64,000 bases of DNA from Undaria pinnatifida (lineage: Eukaryota > Sar > Phaeophyceae > Laminariales > Alariaceae), in the NCBI GenBank assembly GCA_012845835.1, contig JABAKD010000012.1:6105344-6169343 (forward strand), read 5' to 3'. Position numbers and translations under genes: made by a program. A model generated the notes under the pieces. The model did no database searches. It was not told where the DNA came from and was given only the letters and a program-made list of their open reading frames with translations. The stretch's first letter is position 1; each line of letters opens with the position of its first letter. Of the stretch, positions 30,026 to 42,626 are shown piece by piece.

Positions 30026-30325
30026 CTACGTGTGAGGTCTGCTCTCAACAGTGAGGGAGGAAGGGCGCCTGTTTGACCCCAAGCCCCAAACCCCCCAGAC
30101 CCCGATATAAACATACTTAATTATCTCTACAGTAAACCGCAATATGCCGGTCACTGCATCTACGGAGACCGTTATCTCGTCTACCGGCAAATTTCTGCTG
30201 TACTGAAAGGGGTATAACGGTCGCAATATATTCAAAGCGGGTTGGTTATAGGCAGCGATTTTCGTGCCGCCGCTAACGACCCGAGAAGGCGACGACAACT
30301 GTCTGCTGCTCAACTCCCTAAACAT
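30026..30325 (-). CDS. Unrecognised exon candidate
   Basis: A 99-codon minus-strand frame with a regular beta-like pattern (RNLPVDEITVSVDAVTGILR). Not recognised. It could equally be element-derived. Confidence 0.25.
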   Translation of the reverse strand: MFRELSSRQLSSPSRVVSGGTKIAAYNQPALNILRPLYPFQYSRNLPVDEITVSVDAVTGILRFTVEIIKYVYIGVWGVWGLGSNRRPSSLTVESRPHT

Positions 30326-31349
30326 GCGCTCTACCTCGATTTCTGTTTACCTCCGACCACCTTTGTGCCCATGCGTCCCGGCGCGAACAGGCAGGGTTGT
30401 GATGGAATGGACGAAACACAGAATGACCGACCAGTAGATTGATGCCTTCAAAAAAATATTAACAGACTTATTCAAGCAGGCCCACGCGCAGGATAACGTC
30501 GCCACGGGAGAAACGAAACAAAAAAACAAAACATGTCATATGGACCGATCGGTATGTTCGTAACCCCCAAAAACGTAAAACTGAGACAGCAACCTCGTCG
30601 TTACGGGCCGTTGCTGAAACGAACAGACGGGTGTTTTGTAAGCGATCGACGACATTCACATGACAAGGTAAAAGGCTGGCCTGCCCCAGGGGGCTACCGC
30701 ACCTACTGCTGTATGGCAAATCAAAAGCTAAACACTTTTACTGCTGTACGGTATTGCTTCTCGCAAAAGTAAAGCATTCGCATAGCCTGCCAGAGGCAAC
30801 TAGGTCTCTAACCCCTTCACCTGCGTGAAGCGTGATTCGACAATGAGGCCACCGTTTACCAGTTTGGAATTTTCGTCTGGTAAAAGAACATGTGGCCTTC
30901 TCGCACGAGTCAACCATTGTTATTCTTCAAACGTCCTTCCAACCTGATGGACAAGCGCCATTATTTCCGAGACCATTCCCAAGAGGGATATCGCAAACAT
31001 CCTCGTGCCTACATTCGCACCGTTGGGAAGGGGGCTGTCTTCTCTCGTTTGCCGATATCGCCAACTACCTCGTAGGCGAGGACGGGAAAAAACAACTGAA
31101 CGTTACCAAGAGATACACGAAAGAACAGATACCCTTTTGAACAAAACTCGCCAAGCCCACCGTGAGATACCTGGTAAGCGCAGCCGTCGAAAAGACTGGG
31201 GCTTCCAAGTTACCGGGTACGAAGCTGTTATGAAGCAGGGTTTTTTTCCCTACACCAAAAACGTTATCCTGCAACTACAGCACAAACAAGCGAGGAGGGG
31301 AGGGGGGGGGGGGAAGGGGCCGAAAGCCCCCAATAAGCACAGGCACAGT

Positions 31350-31546
31350 CCCGGCACCGTGCAACGCCACATACAACAGCTGCACGGCGCACACCAGCCA
31401 GGAGCTATAATCACTTAGTCTCCCGGCACGGTGCAACGTACATACAACAGCTTCAATACGCACACCAGCCAGGGCTTAGTCCCGGCACGGTGCAACGTAC
31501 ATGTACTATATCCGCTACACAACAGCTGCGCTGCGCACACCAGGCA
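31350..31546. repeat. Three-copy tandem repeat, about 70-80 bp
   Basis: CCCGGCACSGTGCAACGYAC, then ACAACAGCT and GCGCACACCAG.CAG, occurs three times (from about 31351, 31422 and 31480). Confidence 0.85.
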
Positions 31547-31743
31547 GAATTTGTTTAACCGCCGACGCATGCCACAGCGGAATCATAGAGGTGCACCTTT
31601 GTTTTCGGCGGGTGCTCACCACAGTAGAGGAGCTTTATACCCAACTCAAAAACACGGACTTGAGGCTAATGAACGTGCGACCCGATGGAAAAGCTACGGC
31701 CTTGCTATGTAAACACAAGAATATGGCGCACTCCAACCGATAG
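31545..31743 (+). CDS. Weak exon candidate, possibly RNase T2-like end
   Basis: Beginning after ACCAGGCAG, the frame reads a Cys-containing IIEVHLCF segment and ends at a TAG at 31741-31743. The 'EVxLCx' pattern with a preceding Cys is reminiscent of the C-terminal part of RNase T2 enzymes, but no catalytic motif is present. The assignment is only suggestive. Confidence 0.2.
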
Positions 31744-31987
31744 TAGCATGCGACCGCGTGTTCTGTTCACCGCAACGGGTACGATGCTCTCGTGTGGCAA
31801 GACGCCTGCTTTTCAAGCAGCACCAGCCTCCACTAGAAGCATCACGAAAAGGGCGGGGACATAAAAAAGTCCCGAAACACCGCAAACGCTCCGTTCCGGC
31901 AAGGTTCAACGCATGTAGACTACGCACAATAATCTGGACTAGAAACCCTGCACGACCATTGCCCCAACACCCGCACGCTCTCTCTTG

Positions 31988-31988
<1 letters not shown>

Positions 31989-32052
<64 letters not shown>

Positions 32053-32073
32053 CCCCCCCCCCCCCACCCCCCC

Positions 32074-32121
<48 letters not shown>
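31989..32121. repeat. Poly-C tract at gap edge
   Basis: About 130 bases of C with four interruptions run directly into the N gap. Tract length near a gap is unreliable. Confidence 0.9.
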
Positions 32122-32621
32122 NNNNNNNNNNNNNNNNNNNNNNNNNNNNNNNNNNNNNNNNNNNNNNNNNNNNNNNNNNNNNNNNNNNNNNNNNNNNNNN
32201 NNNNNNNNNNNNNNNNNNNNNNNNNNNNNNNNNNNNNNNNNNNNNNNNNNNNNNNNNNNNNNNNNNNNNNNNNNNNNNNNNNNNNNNNNNNNNNNNNNNN
32301 NNNNNNNNNNNNNNNNNNNNNNNNNNNNNNNNNNNNNNNNNNNNNNNNNNNNNNNNNNNNNNNNNNNNNNNNNNNNNNNNNNNNNNNNNNNNNNNNNNNN
32401 NNNNNNNNNNNNNNNNNNNNNNNNNNNNNNNNNNNNNNNNNNNNNNNNNNNNNNNNNNNNNNNNNNNNNNNNNNNNNNNNNNNNNNNNNNNNNNNNNNNN
32501 NNNNNNNNNNNNNNNNNNNNNNNNNNNNNNNNNNNNNNNNNNNNNNNNNNNNNNNNNNNNNNNNNNNNNNNNNNNNNNNNNNNNNNNNNNNNNNNNNNNN
32601 NNNNNNNNNNNNNNNNNNNNN
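32122..32621. other. Assembly gap (500 N)
   Basis: Exactly 500 undetermined bases, probably a placeholder length. Open frames drawn across it are meaningless. Confidence 0.98.
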
Positions 32622-32811
32622 GAAAAAAATAAGGTGAACCCCGATGAACCACGCGGAATTCTATGGCCTAGGTAAAATAATCGGAAACACGTGTAAATCA
32701 CGACGATATCAAGTACGGTAATGGACAACATGTTGCAGCTTCAACGAAAAAAGGAAAAGGGGGCAAGAAGAGCAAACCACGAGTGGGCAAAGTCTACGGG
32801 CGGGGAGGGAG

Positions 32812-33745
32812 AAGGAGGACGAGGCGCAGAGGTTGTGGGGTATGCTGTACGCCGACGATGCGGGCATCGTATCACGATCACCAGGAGGTCTAGAGAAGAT
32901 GATAGCAGTGATCGTGACTGCGTGTTCGGAGTTCGGGCTTATGGCCTCCGAGGTCAAAACGGAAATTACGTGCCTGCAGACAAAATAATGCGGGGAAGGT
33001 GTCGTTCAATATCACTGCAGCCGGCCACGCATACAAACAAAAGATCGAATTTATTTCCGTGGGCAGGGCTATTAGCGCAGATAGAGAGCTCATAACGCGG
33101 TGTGTTCAGAGTGCCTCGGCGCGCTTCCAGCGGTGCAATATGGAAATCTATGATCGTCCGGGTGCGTGCTTACGGCTGAAGGTGTGGATGCTGAACGCCG
33201 AGGTGGTTGAGACACCACTCTACGGGTGCGTGGCATGGAGCCTGAACAAGGCTGAATCCGACATGCTGCGACAGGTTACCCACTCCATGCTTCTCCGATG
33301 CCTCAGCTGGCGGAAACGGACATGCGACGGCCACACCCTTTCGTACGCCGATGCGCTTGCCAAGGCAGACTCGGAGAGAACAGAGGCCACAGTACGGAAA
33401 CGGAGGACGTTGTTTGCGCGGTTCGTGGCACGTATGGGGGAGGACCGTCTGTCCCGGAGGGTGATGTTGGGGGAGCTGGATGGGGGTGAGGGCTACTCAG
33501 GGGGGCAAGAGAAGGGTTGGATGGTGCGCCTATAGAAATATACCACGGAATTTGGCATGACACTCGAAGGGCAGCAAAAAAGGCTTCATAGAAGGTAGGC
33601 AGATGGTTTCGACGGGTTGAGGAGGGGGCAGAGGCATTCATGCGGAAATGGCATGACGCAGAGAGTTGCAAAGCTGCAGAGCGACACGCGAAGACCGGGG
33701 CAGCGCAACCCATCGTCGGCATCTCTACGCAGCGCGGGTAAGGGC
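32812..33745 (+). pseudogene. LINE reverse transcriptase, 3' part, frameshifted
   Basis: The catalytic YADD motif lies at 32848-32859 in the context RLWGMLYADDAGIVSRSP, then GLEKMIAVIVTACSEFGLMA, the palm and thumb of a non-LTR retrotransposon reverse transcriptase. That frame stops at a TAA near 32986. A second frame continues (about 32999-33535) with SFNITAAG, RLKVWMLNAEVVETPLYGCV and SYADALAKADSERTEATVRK, the usual LINE post-RT region. A third frame adds RWFRRVEEGAEAFMRKWHD to about 33740. At least two frameshifts make this copy inactive. Its 5' part is lost in or before the gap. It could represent the kind of LINE that mobilised the SINEs, but no shared 3' end was shown. Confidence 0.8.
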
Positions 33746-33805
33746 GGGGGGGGGCGGTTGGGGAGAGGGGGGGGGGGAGAGAGGGGCCGGGGGGGGGGGG
33801 GGGCG
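33745..33805. repeat. Poly-G tracts downstream of the LINE
   Basis: Several G6-G17 runs separated by one to five bases. Confidence 0.85.
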
Positions 33806-34267
33806 TCCTGCCCAAGAGACTGAAGTCTGGGTCTAGCCATCATCGTCCGGACGTTTGTGTGTCTTCCCATGGCCGTAAGTAGCTAGCGTAACGACGCCCG
33901 GACTTCCTCCCCTTGACGTGTTCTCCCCTCAGTGTCTTTCATGCACTTGATGCCCCGTATGCACCCAAGCCGTTTTCAGTCAGTTTCTAGGATCTGCTTT
34001 TATGGTGTTTGTTCCTTTCCTTGCCTTGCTTCCTCTTCTTTACTTTTATTTTCTTTTTTTCTCTTGTTTTTTTTCCGATTAACTTGGGTCTTTCGTGCGC
34101 ATGCGTATTGATAGCATTGGCTGGTTGGTTGGCTGATATATGGCCACCTCTCCCCTGCAGGCGAGCTCACGTATGTATTCATTTACTACATGTATGCATA
34201 TGTACCATTTTGATTTTTTTGCCTAGTCCGTCCCTTTTTCTCCGCCGGCGCAGAGTTTTTTGGTGTG

Positions 34268-34452
34268 CTTTCTTCTGCAATGCGATCAGACTACCCGTCG
34301 GTATATTATCAGCCGTGTGCCGGGCTCATGGGACGTCCGTGGCGCGAGCTATGGCCGCGGAAAGCCGCCGAGACTGGCTCTATTTTGCGGGGTATGAGAC
34401 GCTTCTGTCCCCGGGCAACCACACACTAGACGTATTTAAGCCTCGAGGTTAG
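34268..34452 (+). CDS. Weak terminal-exon candidate
   Basis: After CTTCTGCAATGCGATCAG the frame is open to a TAG at 34450-34452, with ordinary composition (RDWLYFAGYETLLSPGNHTL). The upstream half of the open frame is hydrophobic only because of T-rich DNA. Not recognised. Confidence 0.22.
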
Positions 34453-35520
34453 GTCTTAAGTACTTCCAACTGGAAGAGCTAGGCCATTCGATACTTCGAC
34501 CTTAAACGCATAAAAAAAACACCATATGTCTAAAACTCGAAATAGTGGTCTCTTTCAGTACGCATAAAAAGAAAAGCCGAGGAAAGATCAAACTACTTGA
34601 AAATAGACTATGATATTTCTGCACTACTCCAGACGCAGATGGCAAGACGAGGATTTATGTCATGAGTCAGCACATGAGTGGGTGGAAACTTCGAGAAAGA
34701 CCCGCCCCTGCCCATGCTGTGCGAGCTTGAACAAACGGCCAAAACAAATAACTGGTGCCTGGCAAAAACATTGAGTGCTTCGTACTCCATACTCGCTTCA
34801 TATGTAGGATACCTCGCAGGCGTTTGCCGCCTTCGGTGTGCCTCAGTGTGGCAGTCAGTACAGCAGCACAGCAGGACTGGCCCTCAACCCGGTTCAATTT
34901 CCACCCTCGAAATGTAGGCATCCGCGGGAAAGAGGCAACAGGGTTGTAAACTGCAGCAGCAGCTCCGGCCATGCGCTACGTCGGGCACAAAAACCAAACA
35001 AAAAAAATGTGCCATCGAAAAATGACAGCCTCTCAGGACGAGAGAGCAGGAGCACGAGCGCGCGACGAACTATGCCAGTCCCAGTTCTCTGACCGCAGAG
35101 AACGCCAGGGTAGGAGGAGTCTCGCGGGCGTTTTCCACCGGCTAGTTGTGCTGTAGTTGGGTTGGCTGTTGGGGTGCTGGTTGTCTGTGTGTTGTGCTGT
35201 GTTGTTTTGTTTTGTGGTGTGTTTTGTGTGTGCGCTCGATCCTCGTGAATGAACAAGGACTCCTTTTCAAGTAACAGTACGTAGAGGCATGACGCTCCAC
35301 GAGAGTGGGTCGCCTCTGACCACCGCCAACGTTTCTGATGGTGTTGTACACGCAGGTTGATTAACCCGGGTTGGGGATACACCAAGCGGCTTGCTAGGTT
35401 GAGCGTTGCAATTACTGCGTGGGTGTTGTGCTGTGCTGCTGCTGCAGAGTGGCTGATGTTTCCTCGAGCTTTTGTCGTCTGAAATGCTGTTGTTTGCTGG
35501 AAAATACTCGGAAAATTGCT

Positions 35521-35564
35521 TCAAATATGCACTTGGGCCAAAATGTGCCCAAGTGCATATTTTG
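35521..35564. repeat. Short near-perfect palindrome
   Basis: AATATGCACTTGGGC, about eight bases, then GCCCAAGTGCATATT. A second inverted pair, GGTCGATAAAATAGACC, follows at about 35604. Confidence 0.85.
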
Positions 35565-36794
35565 GGAAAATCCACATCTCACCGTGGTCTGCCGTGGTCG
35601 TTAGGTCGATAAAATAGACCTATTTTTTAGACATTTAAAACACATTAGGGCTTAATTTGGTTTAGAGCCAAAAATATAGGCATATCGTCAGGCTTAAATA
35701 CGTCTACTACTACTACACACGGTGGAACTTTAGTCCTCGCACGTACATCGGGGTGGCATCAAAATGTATTTGCGAGAGAATTTTCCCGCACTGCTAGACG
35801 CGGGCGCGGTGTAGATGTACCCGCTGCAACGACGTGAACTATGTCATTACTGTGAGTTCTCCCTCACAATTGACACGGTGGTTACCATACAGCAGTAGCG
35901 AAACCTGTATAAAGAGATATAAAGTAGCAACACAACTCAAGCAAAAGTAACGATGTGCACACAACAGACCATATCGGCAACAAACATCGGTATAAACTGT
36001 TTAACTGCTGTTTAAGCGCGCGGGGAAAAATACTGGACACAGAAAACAAACAACAAATTGACACCAATGATTCCTCTAACAGCAGCGACAGCAGTACAAA
36101 CGTAGAATTAATTGCTGCCACGCAGTTATACGGAGTGGACTTTCGAATAACTTATCACACCGAGCCTCAGCAATATCCCAACCCTCCTCCTCCAAATGTC
36201 TGTGATATCTTATATTATCTACATTCTTTCCACTACGCATCCCTCCGATATACACCTTCTGCATAAATACTTCATCATCAGTTGTAGTAGTCATTCGACT
36301 TGCGTCGCCCCCGGGAGGCACGTGTCCACCTCCCGAAGGGGAACCTTGTAATATATACGTGGTTGTCCAACTCCCATTTTTTTTGGCTTATATCGGACGC
36401 GTAATCTTTGTTGTTTTCTTGGTTGCGCTGTGTAGCTTACCTTACCTCGCTACACCCCCGCTGCTCGCGAGTCTACGTAAGTTATTACGTACGTACTATT
36501 TTCCTTGCTTCGTCTTCTATTTCTCTACGGTTCTTGTTTTTTTCTCCCTGTTACTTGTGTTCTTTCTCCTGGGATTTGCACATTGGCTTGGTTTCCTGGG
36601 TGGCATCTGGTTAGTCGGTTTCGACTGCAAGTCTTGAAACGTATGACCAAGTATGGGCCTGGCACGTACGTACGGTGACTTCTGAATCCATTTTTACATT
36701 TGTTGGCGGATGCATGACTTGCTTCAACTATGAGATATACGTGCACCATTTTGGGTTCGTTTTATTTTTTCCCTGGGATATTCTTCCGCTGCAG

Positions 36795-36849
36795 AGTGAC
36801 TGGAGCCTGACCTGTGACCACGGACTTGATCATGCGAGTTAATGTGAGG

Positions 36850-36882
<33 letters not shown>

Positions 36883-36886
36883 TCAT
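36795..36886 (+). mobile_element. SINE 3'-end fragment
   Basis: CCTGTGACCACGG.CTTG and GTTAATGTGAGGA match the end of the SINE at 45650-46016, followed by an (AAC)n tail of about ten units instead of A-rich sequence. Confidence 0.7.
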
Positions 36887-37012
36887 TTAGTTGAGGAGTC
36901 CCATCAGCAAGAAAAGTATGGAAAAAAGAGGAACTGTATCCCTATCGTGGTACGCGTTTAATCCCCACTTATATTCCACCATGCTTGCCCGTGAAGTCGA
37001 AAAGGGCGATTA

Positions 37013-37165
37013 TGGCAGGCAGTGTCGGTAGCAAGACTGTGGAAGAAGCTGGCGATGCTGGCGAAGCAGGCCTACCTCGCCGAAGTGCTATTATCCGACA
37101 ACGATTAGCGTCGGCTTATCAACGGTGGCCAATGCAAACAAACACCAAACCACATGGACATTGAT
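37013..37165 (+). CDS. Short unrecognised ORF
   Basis: ATG at 37013 opens a 50-codon frame (AGSVGSKTVEEAGDAGEAGL, then a basic segment RRSAIIRQRLASAYQRW). Balanced composition but no homologue known to me. Could be an exon. Confidence 0.2.
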
Positions 37166-37477
37166 GACCGACGAAGATATTGTCACCAAAGCCTATTAAT
37201 AGCGGCTTCAGAAGCCGGGTACCCGCCCATACGGCCGCAGAACGATCCAACCAATGGAGTTCTTGCTTTTCAACACCGTTGCACGCAGCAGAGCGGAAAA
37301 GCCACACACCCTATGCACAGTAGATCCAGGATTCCAGCTGCCTGCTACAGAATGGTGTTGATCGACTAATCTCAACACAATACTCCACCCTGGAGTGCCG
37401 TATCATGAAACGACCCATAATATATTTAGACTTAGACACGACATGGGCCGTTTTAGGACTATTGCCGTATAACACGC

Positions 37478-37690
37478 ATGACAACACACACCCTCACATT
37501 AACTTCCGAGTCCGTGTTCTCCAAAACGAGGGGGAAACACGCAATGAAAGCGGTCGTTTTGGAAATACTTCGTCGAGATCTGTCCGTAGACGCATCGATC
37601 GGCGTTTTCACTCTCCCCGTTGCCGAGAAAAATCCTGCTGTAACAGTTCGCCGACGCTTTAACTCGTATATAGTTTGGGATCAATGAGGC
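37478..37690 (+). repeat. Duplicated segment with open frame
   Basis: The second half (37620-37705) matches 38020-38105 (ATACTGCTGTAACA.TTCG, CGACGCTTTAACTCG, ATATAGTTTGGG.TCAA). The frame (KAVVLEILRRDLSVDASIGV) is probably element-derived. Confidence 0.55.
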
Positions 37691-37884
37691 CTCTCTGCTG
37701 CGATCAGCCGGAGACTCTCACCCAGGGCTACTGCCCCCGCTTCGATTCGATGGTAATCAACGCGGCACCTCGTCGCAGAGAGTAGTTACCCCGGTAAAAT
37801 AAACACCGCGAAAGACAACTGATGTCGTTGTCGGCGTGTCTCGCGCACAATGATGGGCGGGCGGGCGGGATGGTTTGTTTTCCC

Positions 37885-38105
37885 TAACCGCTTCCCACTC
37901 TCTCTACCTGCTGCACGGGAGCCGACGATGCAAGTGGGATTGTCTTCCTTTTTATTGACAGTTGTCAGGCTTTGCTCCCACCCCGGGGACGGCCTTCTTC
38001 CGTCCCGGGGTTTTGCTCCAATAATACTGCTGTAACATTTCGACGACGCTTTAACTCGCATATAGTTTGGGGTCAACGAGGTCTCTCTGCTGCGGCATGA
38101 GATCA
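37885..38105. repeat. Dispersed repeat, copy A
   Basis: Matches 38446-38605 over GCACGGGAGCCGACGATGCA, AGTGGGAT, TATCAGGCTTT.CTCCCACC and ACGGCCTTCTTCCGTCCC. Confidence 0.85.
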
Positions 38106-38445
38106 CACCCATACTTGTCGCCCCTTCGCCCTTCTTTCAAGGCGCAATTTATTAGTCTCTTGTTAGTATCCTTCCTTCGGGTTTCTTGTTGTCCTTATGA
38201 TACCCAAACTTCTACAGTACCTTGACCCCTAGTAGATTCGGCTTCGATAGTCCCGTGCACACGCTGTGTACGGACGTGCAAACTTCGCGGGCAGCTGCAG
38301 GACGTCCGCTTCTATGAACACTGTTTGGCGAGAACGCTTCACCCCCGCCACGGCGGCGGACGCTGTTAACCCTATGTGTCTGTGCGTGCGAAGGGTCGCA
38401 GCGACAGCTGCGATGGCCATGCATGGTTATTAAGTAGGCTCTGTT

Positions 38446-38605
38446 TTCCCTATTCGCTTCCTACTCTCTCTAGCCGTGCACGGGAGCCGACGATGCAAGT
38501 GGGATCCTCTTGATTTTTCTGTACAGCTATCAGGCTTTTCTCCCACCCTGGGACGGCCTTCTTCCGTCCCTGAGGTTTTGCTCCAAGATTACCCTTGCAG
38601 TTTCG
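38446..38605. repeat. Dispersed repeat, copy B
   Basis: A diverged copy of 37885-38035, in the same orientation. Confidence 0.85.
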
Positions 38606-38904
38606 TCCGAGGGGGTATGTTATCTTGCGGGTTACACGGTACTAGGCGGCGACGGAAATGTATAGTGCATGTAGCACCGACGAGCCAGGAAAAGATAGGT
38701 CAAGGTCACACACCCAATGGAGCAAAATAGACCGGGCATAGGTACCTAAGACTATTTCTATTATTACGCTGTACACCCGGCGACGCCTTTGTCTCTGGTC
38801 ATTTCTGTAACAAAGCATTCGGCAAGCCATGCCCTTGGGAACGAAATAAAAATCACATAGGAATGTTGGTACCAGTTCAAACGCGAAGTGTTCCAGCAGA
38901 GCAT

Positions 38905-39000
38905 GACGTAGAAGTCACCACCATCTCCGCCACACACTCTCTTATGCACCCAGGAAGCTTCGGCCAGTGTACTCCATGTATAGCTCATATACCGGTAGTT
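38905..39000 (-). repeat. Paralogue of the 41400-41485 segment
   Basis: Both contain, on the minus strand, TATGAGCTA..(G)TATA/CATGGAGTA, GAAGCTTCCTGG.TGCA and GTGT...GAGATGG.. followed by CGTCTACGTCA or GCGTCTACATCA. They look like duplicated pieces of one exon or element. Confidence 0.6.
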
Positions 39001-39203
39001 GTAGTAGTATAGAGTTTTCTTGAATATCCACATCATAGCACCAGCAAGACAAACTGACCCTACGACAACAGAAGTTCAATCCGCGCAGAACAGCAAGTAC
39101 CGAGAACGACAACACCACGCTCCAAGCGAAGGTGTAGGGCATGTCCGAGCAGATAGCGATCGACTCTCACGATAAATCACGCAATGTAGAGCAGTCTCAC
39201 CGT

Positions 39204-39325
39204 CGCCGGGGAGGCGCCACCAGAAGTTGTCCTCGGCGAAGTAAGTAGGAAGCCGGACGCCCAACTTGTTTTGGCGCCCTGTCCGATACGCCGCGAAAAC
39301 CCGCTTCCACGGTTTCCTCTTTCTC
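39204..39325 (-). CDS. Exon candidate with strong donor
   Basis: One minus-strand frame reads RVFAAYRTGRQNKLGVRLPT then YFAEDNFWWRLPGD, directly followed by G|GTGAGACTG, a strong donor near 39204. Two overlapping longer frames are compositional. I do not recognise the family and could not place the upstream border. Confidence 0.3.
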
Positions 39326-39779
39326 CTCCTCTTCCCTCCCCTCGCCCCTCCACTCCCCGTGGTCCCCGGTCAGCACAGGCCGCGACAGCACCGCCCGTAG
39401 CCGCGTTGACAGCTGAGACCCCAGCCGCGATCCTCCCCGATGAGAACGACCCTCCCCCGCAGCCGCCATCTACTCCAACCTCAGCGGACGCTGCCGACAG
39501 GTGCGACAGGTGCGTCGACCTGCGCGTGGTATTGGGACATTCTGCTGTCAACTCGTACGGGCGCAGTTATTTGGCGACGTGTTGCTCACGTCGCATTCGC
39601 ACAGCATACTTCCACTAACTTTCTCTACAAAGAATATTTAAGCGTAGCAGATCAGTCCGAAACACGCATGGCACGATTGAATCGACGACCGTTCACTCCG
39701 ATGGCCGCGTGTATAACAAGGTTTAAACGACCGCTAGCGCCGTCATCATCAGTACGCCTGCGCCTCATGTGTTAAGGCC

Positions 39780-41160
39780 ACGGGGGAACGCACAGGAATG
39801 TTTTGAGTAGGAGCTCGTATGGAGGCATTTCGCGTACATATAAAACCACTTAAAAATTGAGTATGGCATCTGCAAACAAGTTCCTCATTTCGAAATTTTA
39901 AAAAAAATGCAGGAAAGATCCAATGATACAGAGCTTTTCAGGAGCTTTTAGTCGTTTTTTGGACTCCATAACTAACCACCCCTATATTAGTGTTCCTCTA
40001 TACTTTCTCTTAAGCCCGTAAACCCCACATATTATATTAGAGAGTTATATCATCCGCCTGGTGAGCAGCAAGCTTTTGATGAAAACCATTTTTTCATCGG
40101 TGATGTACCCATTGCATTAAGGTCCCGCGCGTGAATTGAAATCTCGGCAGCTTTTGGTGTTGCTGCTCGCAAGTTCGAACTCACAAAAACATCTCGTGAG
40201 TCGCTTCTGGCTGCCTACGACTGTTGGCTGGCGCACCCGACGTCGTCATACACCCCACCAGGAGTGTCCCTCATATTTCGCGGGCCGTGGTTGCTTGTGG
40301 GGAGCTATAGCTGCCCGCTAATGAAGTGCATACGTTCTGCTGGGGGTCATTTTTTGTCTCGTTTTGTGTACCCCAATTTTTAAACAGTGCAGTGCCTTAA
40401 AGTCGAGGTGTGCACCTCTGCTGAGAACCAGAGGGACACCGGTCTGAAGAGACTGACAGCATAAACTATATGGATTAAGCCCTATTTTCATGGGTTTCCG
40501 GGTCTATGTTCCACGAACCAACCGAAGCTCTAAACGCAGCGTGTTAACCTAGCCATGTGATTTGCTGTTCCGATAAAACATCTAGATATTAGACTTACCG
40601 GAAAACCGGGGACCAGGGGACGCATGGGCCCCCCCGTGGCCTTAAATCGCCGCCAACCCGGTCAAGATTATGAACATGAAGGATAAGCGTCACGTTGCAC
40701 AGATGCATAAGCCAAAACCAGCCGTACCCGCTACACCTGCCCTTGTGCAAGGTGTAAGTACTCCAACCGAAGCTACGTCAGCATTTACCTGGCCATCCGC
40801 GAAGAGCCAAGGAGCTTGTCAGTCTTGATGTTTCCGTCACCCGTCGAGCTAATCCCGTCGCCATCGATACCTCCGGTCCCCCCATCACTACTACCGAATG
40901 GAGCGGTGTTACCTGACACGGGCTATCGAGTACATCGTTGGGGCGCACGTTGCGGGAGGCCGGAGGAAGACAACAGGCGACTGCTGGTCAGCGGCGTTGG
41001 AACAAGGACGCTAGCACATTCCAAAAGTCTAATCCGTTTTGAGAAACTGCAACTTGTGGTCGCCCTACGATAGTGGGTGCCAGCTCGAACCAGTCCTCGG
41101 CACGGGACAGAACCTCGCGGCACGTTTGACGCACGAGTGGAATGGTATGGTAACGAGCTA
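39780..41160. other. No gene recognised
   Basis: AT-richer sequence with short frames. A 61-codon and an 85-codon frame have no domain. No tandem structure was seen. Confidence 0.4.
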
Positions 41161-41166
41161 AGATAA

Positions 41167-41418
41167 CTACATGTAGGCTGAAGACACAGCCATGGAGAAG
41201 GAACAGTCACGAAGCGGACGGGGTACGATAAAGGAGTCCTGCGTTTTACATACACATGCAGGAAGGTGTAATTTGTACTGCTGTTGTCTGACGATCTCAA
41301 GAACAAATGCCCTCTGGGGGACGAAGTTCAAGTCAACTTTGAGCTCCACCCACCGACCTAAACGCGAAGAGGAAGGCGTTTGTCTCTGAGAAGCGCCTGA
41401 TGTAGACGCCACTTCCAT
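41167..41418 (-). CDS. Unrecognised exon candidate, duplicated start
   Basis: After TGGATGCAG (acceptor-like) the minus frame VEEMEVASTSGASQRQTPSS continues through GRWVELKVDLNFVPQRAFVL and stays open to a TAG at 41167. The first part is duplicated at 38905-39000. Gene or element cannot be told. Confidence 0.3.
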   Translation of the reverse strand: MEVASTSGASQRQTPSSSRLGRWVELKVDLNFVPQRAFVLEIVRQQQYKLHLPACVCKTQDSFIVPRPLRDCSFSMAVSSAYM

Positions 41419-42626
41419 CTCCTCAACACACTATCCTGCATCCAGGAAGCTTCAACTGACATACTCTATACCAGTAGCTCATAAGGAGCATCTTGCATCG
41501 CCTGGTCGATTGATGCTTGACGTGATCATGCATATCCGGGTCGCACAGCTCCAGGCACCGGCAAAGGGTGCACCTCAATTCTTGTCCAACGATTGTTGGA
41601 CACCTCAGCCAGTTGACGAACATCCTACAGGTAATATATTTGATGCAAGAAGGTGTAGTCATACGAGGTTGCGCAACCTAATGCGACAGCCAACAGCAGC
41701 GCAGGCGCAGAGCGCAGACAGCAACAACACACATTGCACACATGCGGAGGAAATTCAATTCCCTCTTTCCCAAAGGTTAATCCCTCCCAGGGCGCATGGA
41801 ACTACCATATTTTCGAATTTCGAATTTTAAAATTTGAATTTCGTATTTCGAATGAGAAACCATGACCCCTCGAAAGGAAATTGTGGAAATTGTGTTACAG
41901 GCTACATACAGCGCTACGCAGCGGCGTCTTTGCATCATACCATACCACTGCGAACCTGAGGTTGGCCTATGAGGGTCCGTGGTCCGTGGTTCCTAAGCGG
42001 TGTACACACAACAATCCTACCTCGGCCTGTAGACTAGTCTAATTATGTACAGTCAAACCCCGCTTAAAGACGCATATCGGTACTTTTTTTCAAGGCGTCT
42101 TTAACGCGGGGAATCGTCTTTAAGATTCCGGGGACGATAACGCACCATCCCCGGGGCCGATGGAGGCATAACATACATCAAAAGACGCGCCGTTGCAGCA
42201 GGTATACTATAACGAAACGAGAATCCACAAATCTGACCGTCACAACGTTGCCGTGGTTGAAAGTGGAATGTACTTAAAAACCAAGTTTATACAGTAGTTG
42301 CCGCACCCCACCGCCCGAAATAAAATGCTCCGAGAAGTGGGTTCAATGTTGCAGGATGAAGGTTATTATGACTGCAGTGAACTCTCTCTCTCGGTTGGTG
42401 TCGACTGTGTTTTTCTTATTATCTTCTCGTCCTCATGTTGGAAACCTCGCCGATATATCATTCACCACCTCTGTTCCAACTTTGACATGTCAAATCCTAC
42501 CTGATAAGGACACAGATGGACATCAACTCAGAAAAACGGTGAAGATAAACAACGCTAGACAACAACAAGAGAACCGTACATCACAAACAGGCCCATTGCT
42601 ATATGCCCTCCACAAAAAAAAAAAAA

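Noticed and set aside
31694-32731. Long ORFs across the gap (345, 237 and 215 codons)
   Set aside because: They consist of poly-Gly/Pro from the C tract and undetermined residues from the N run.
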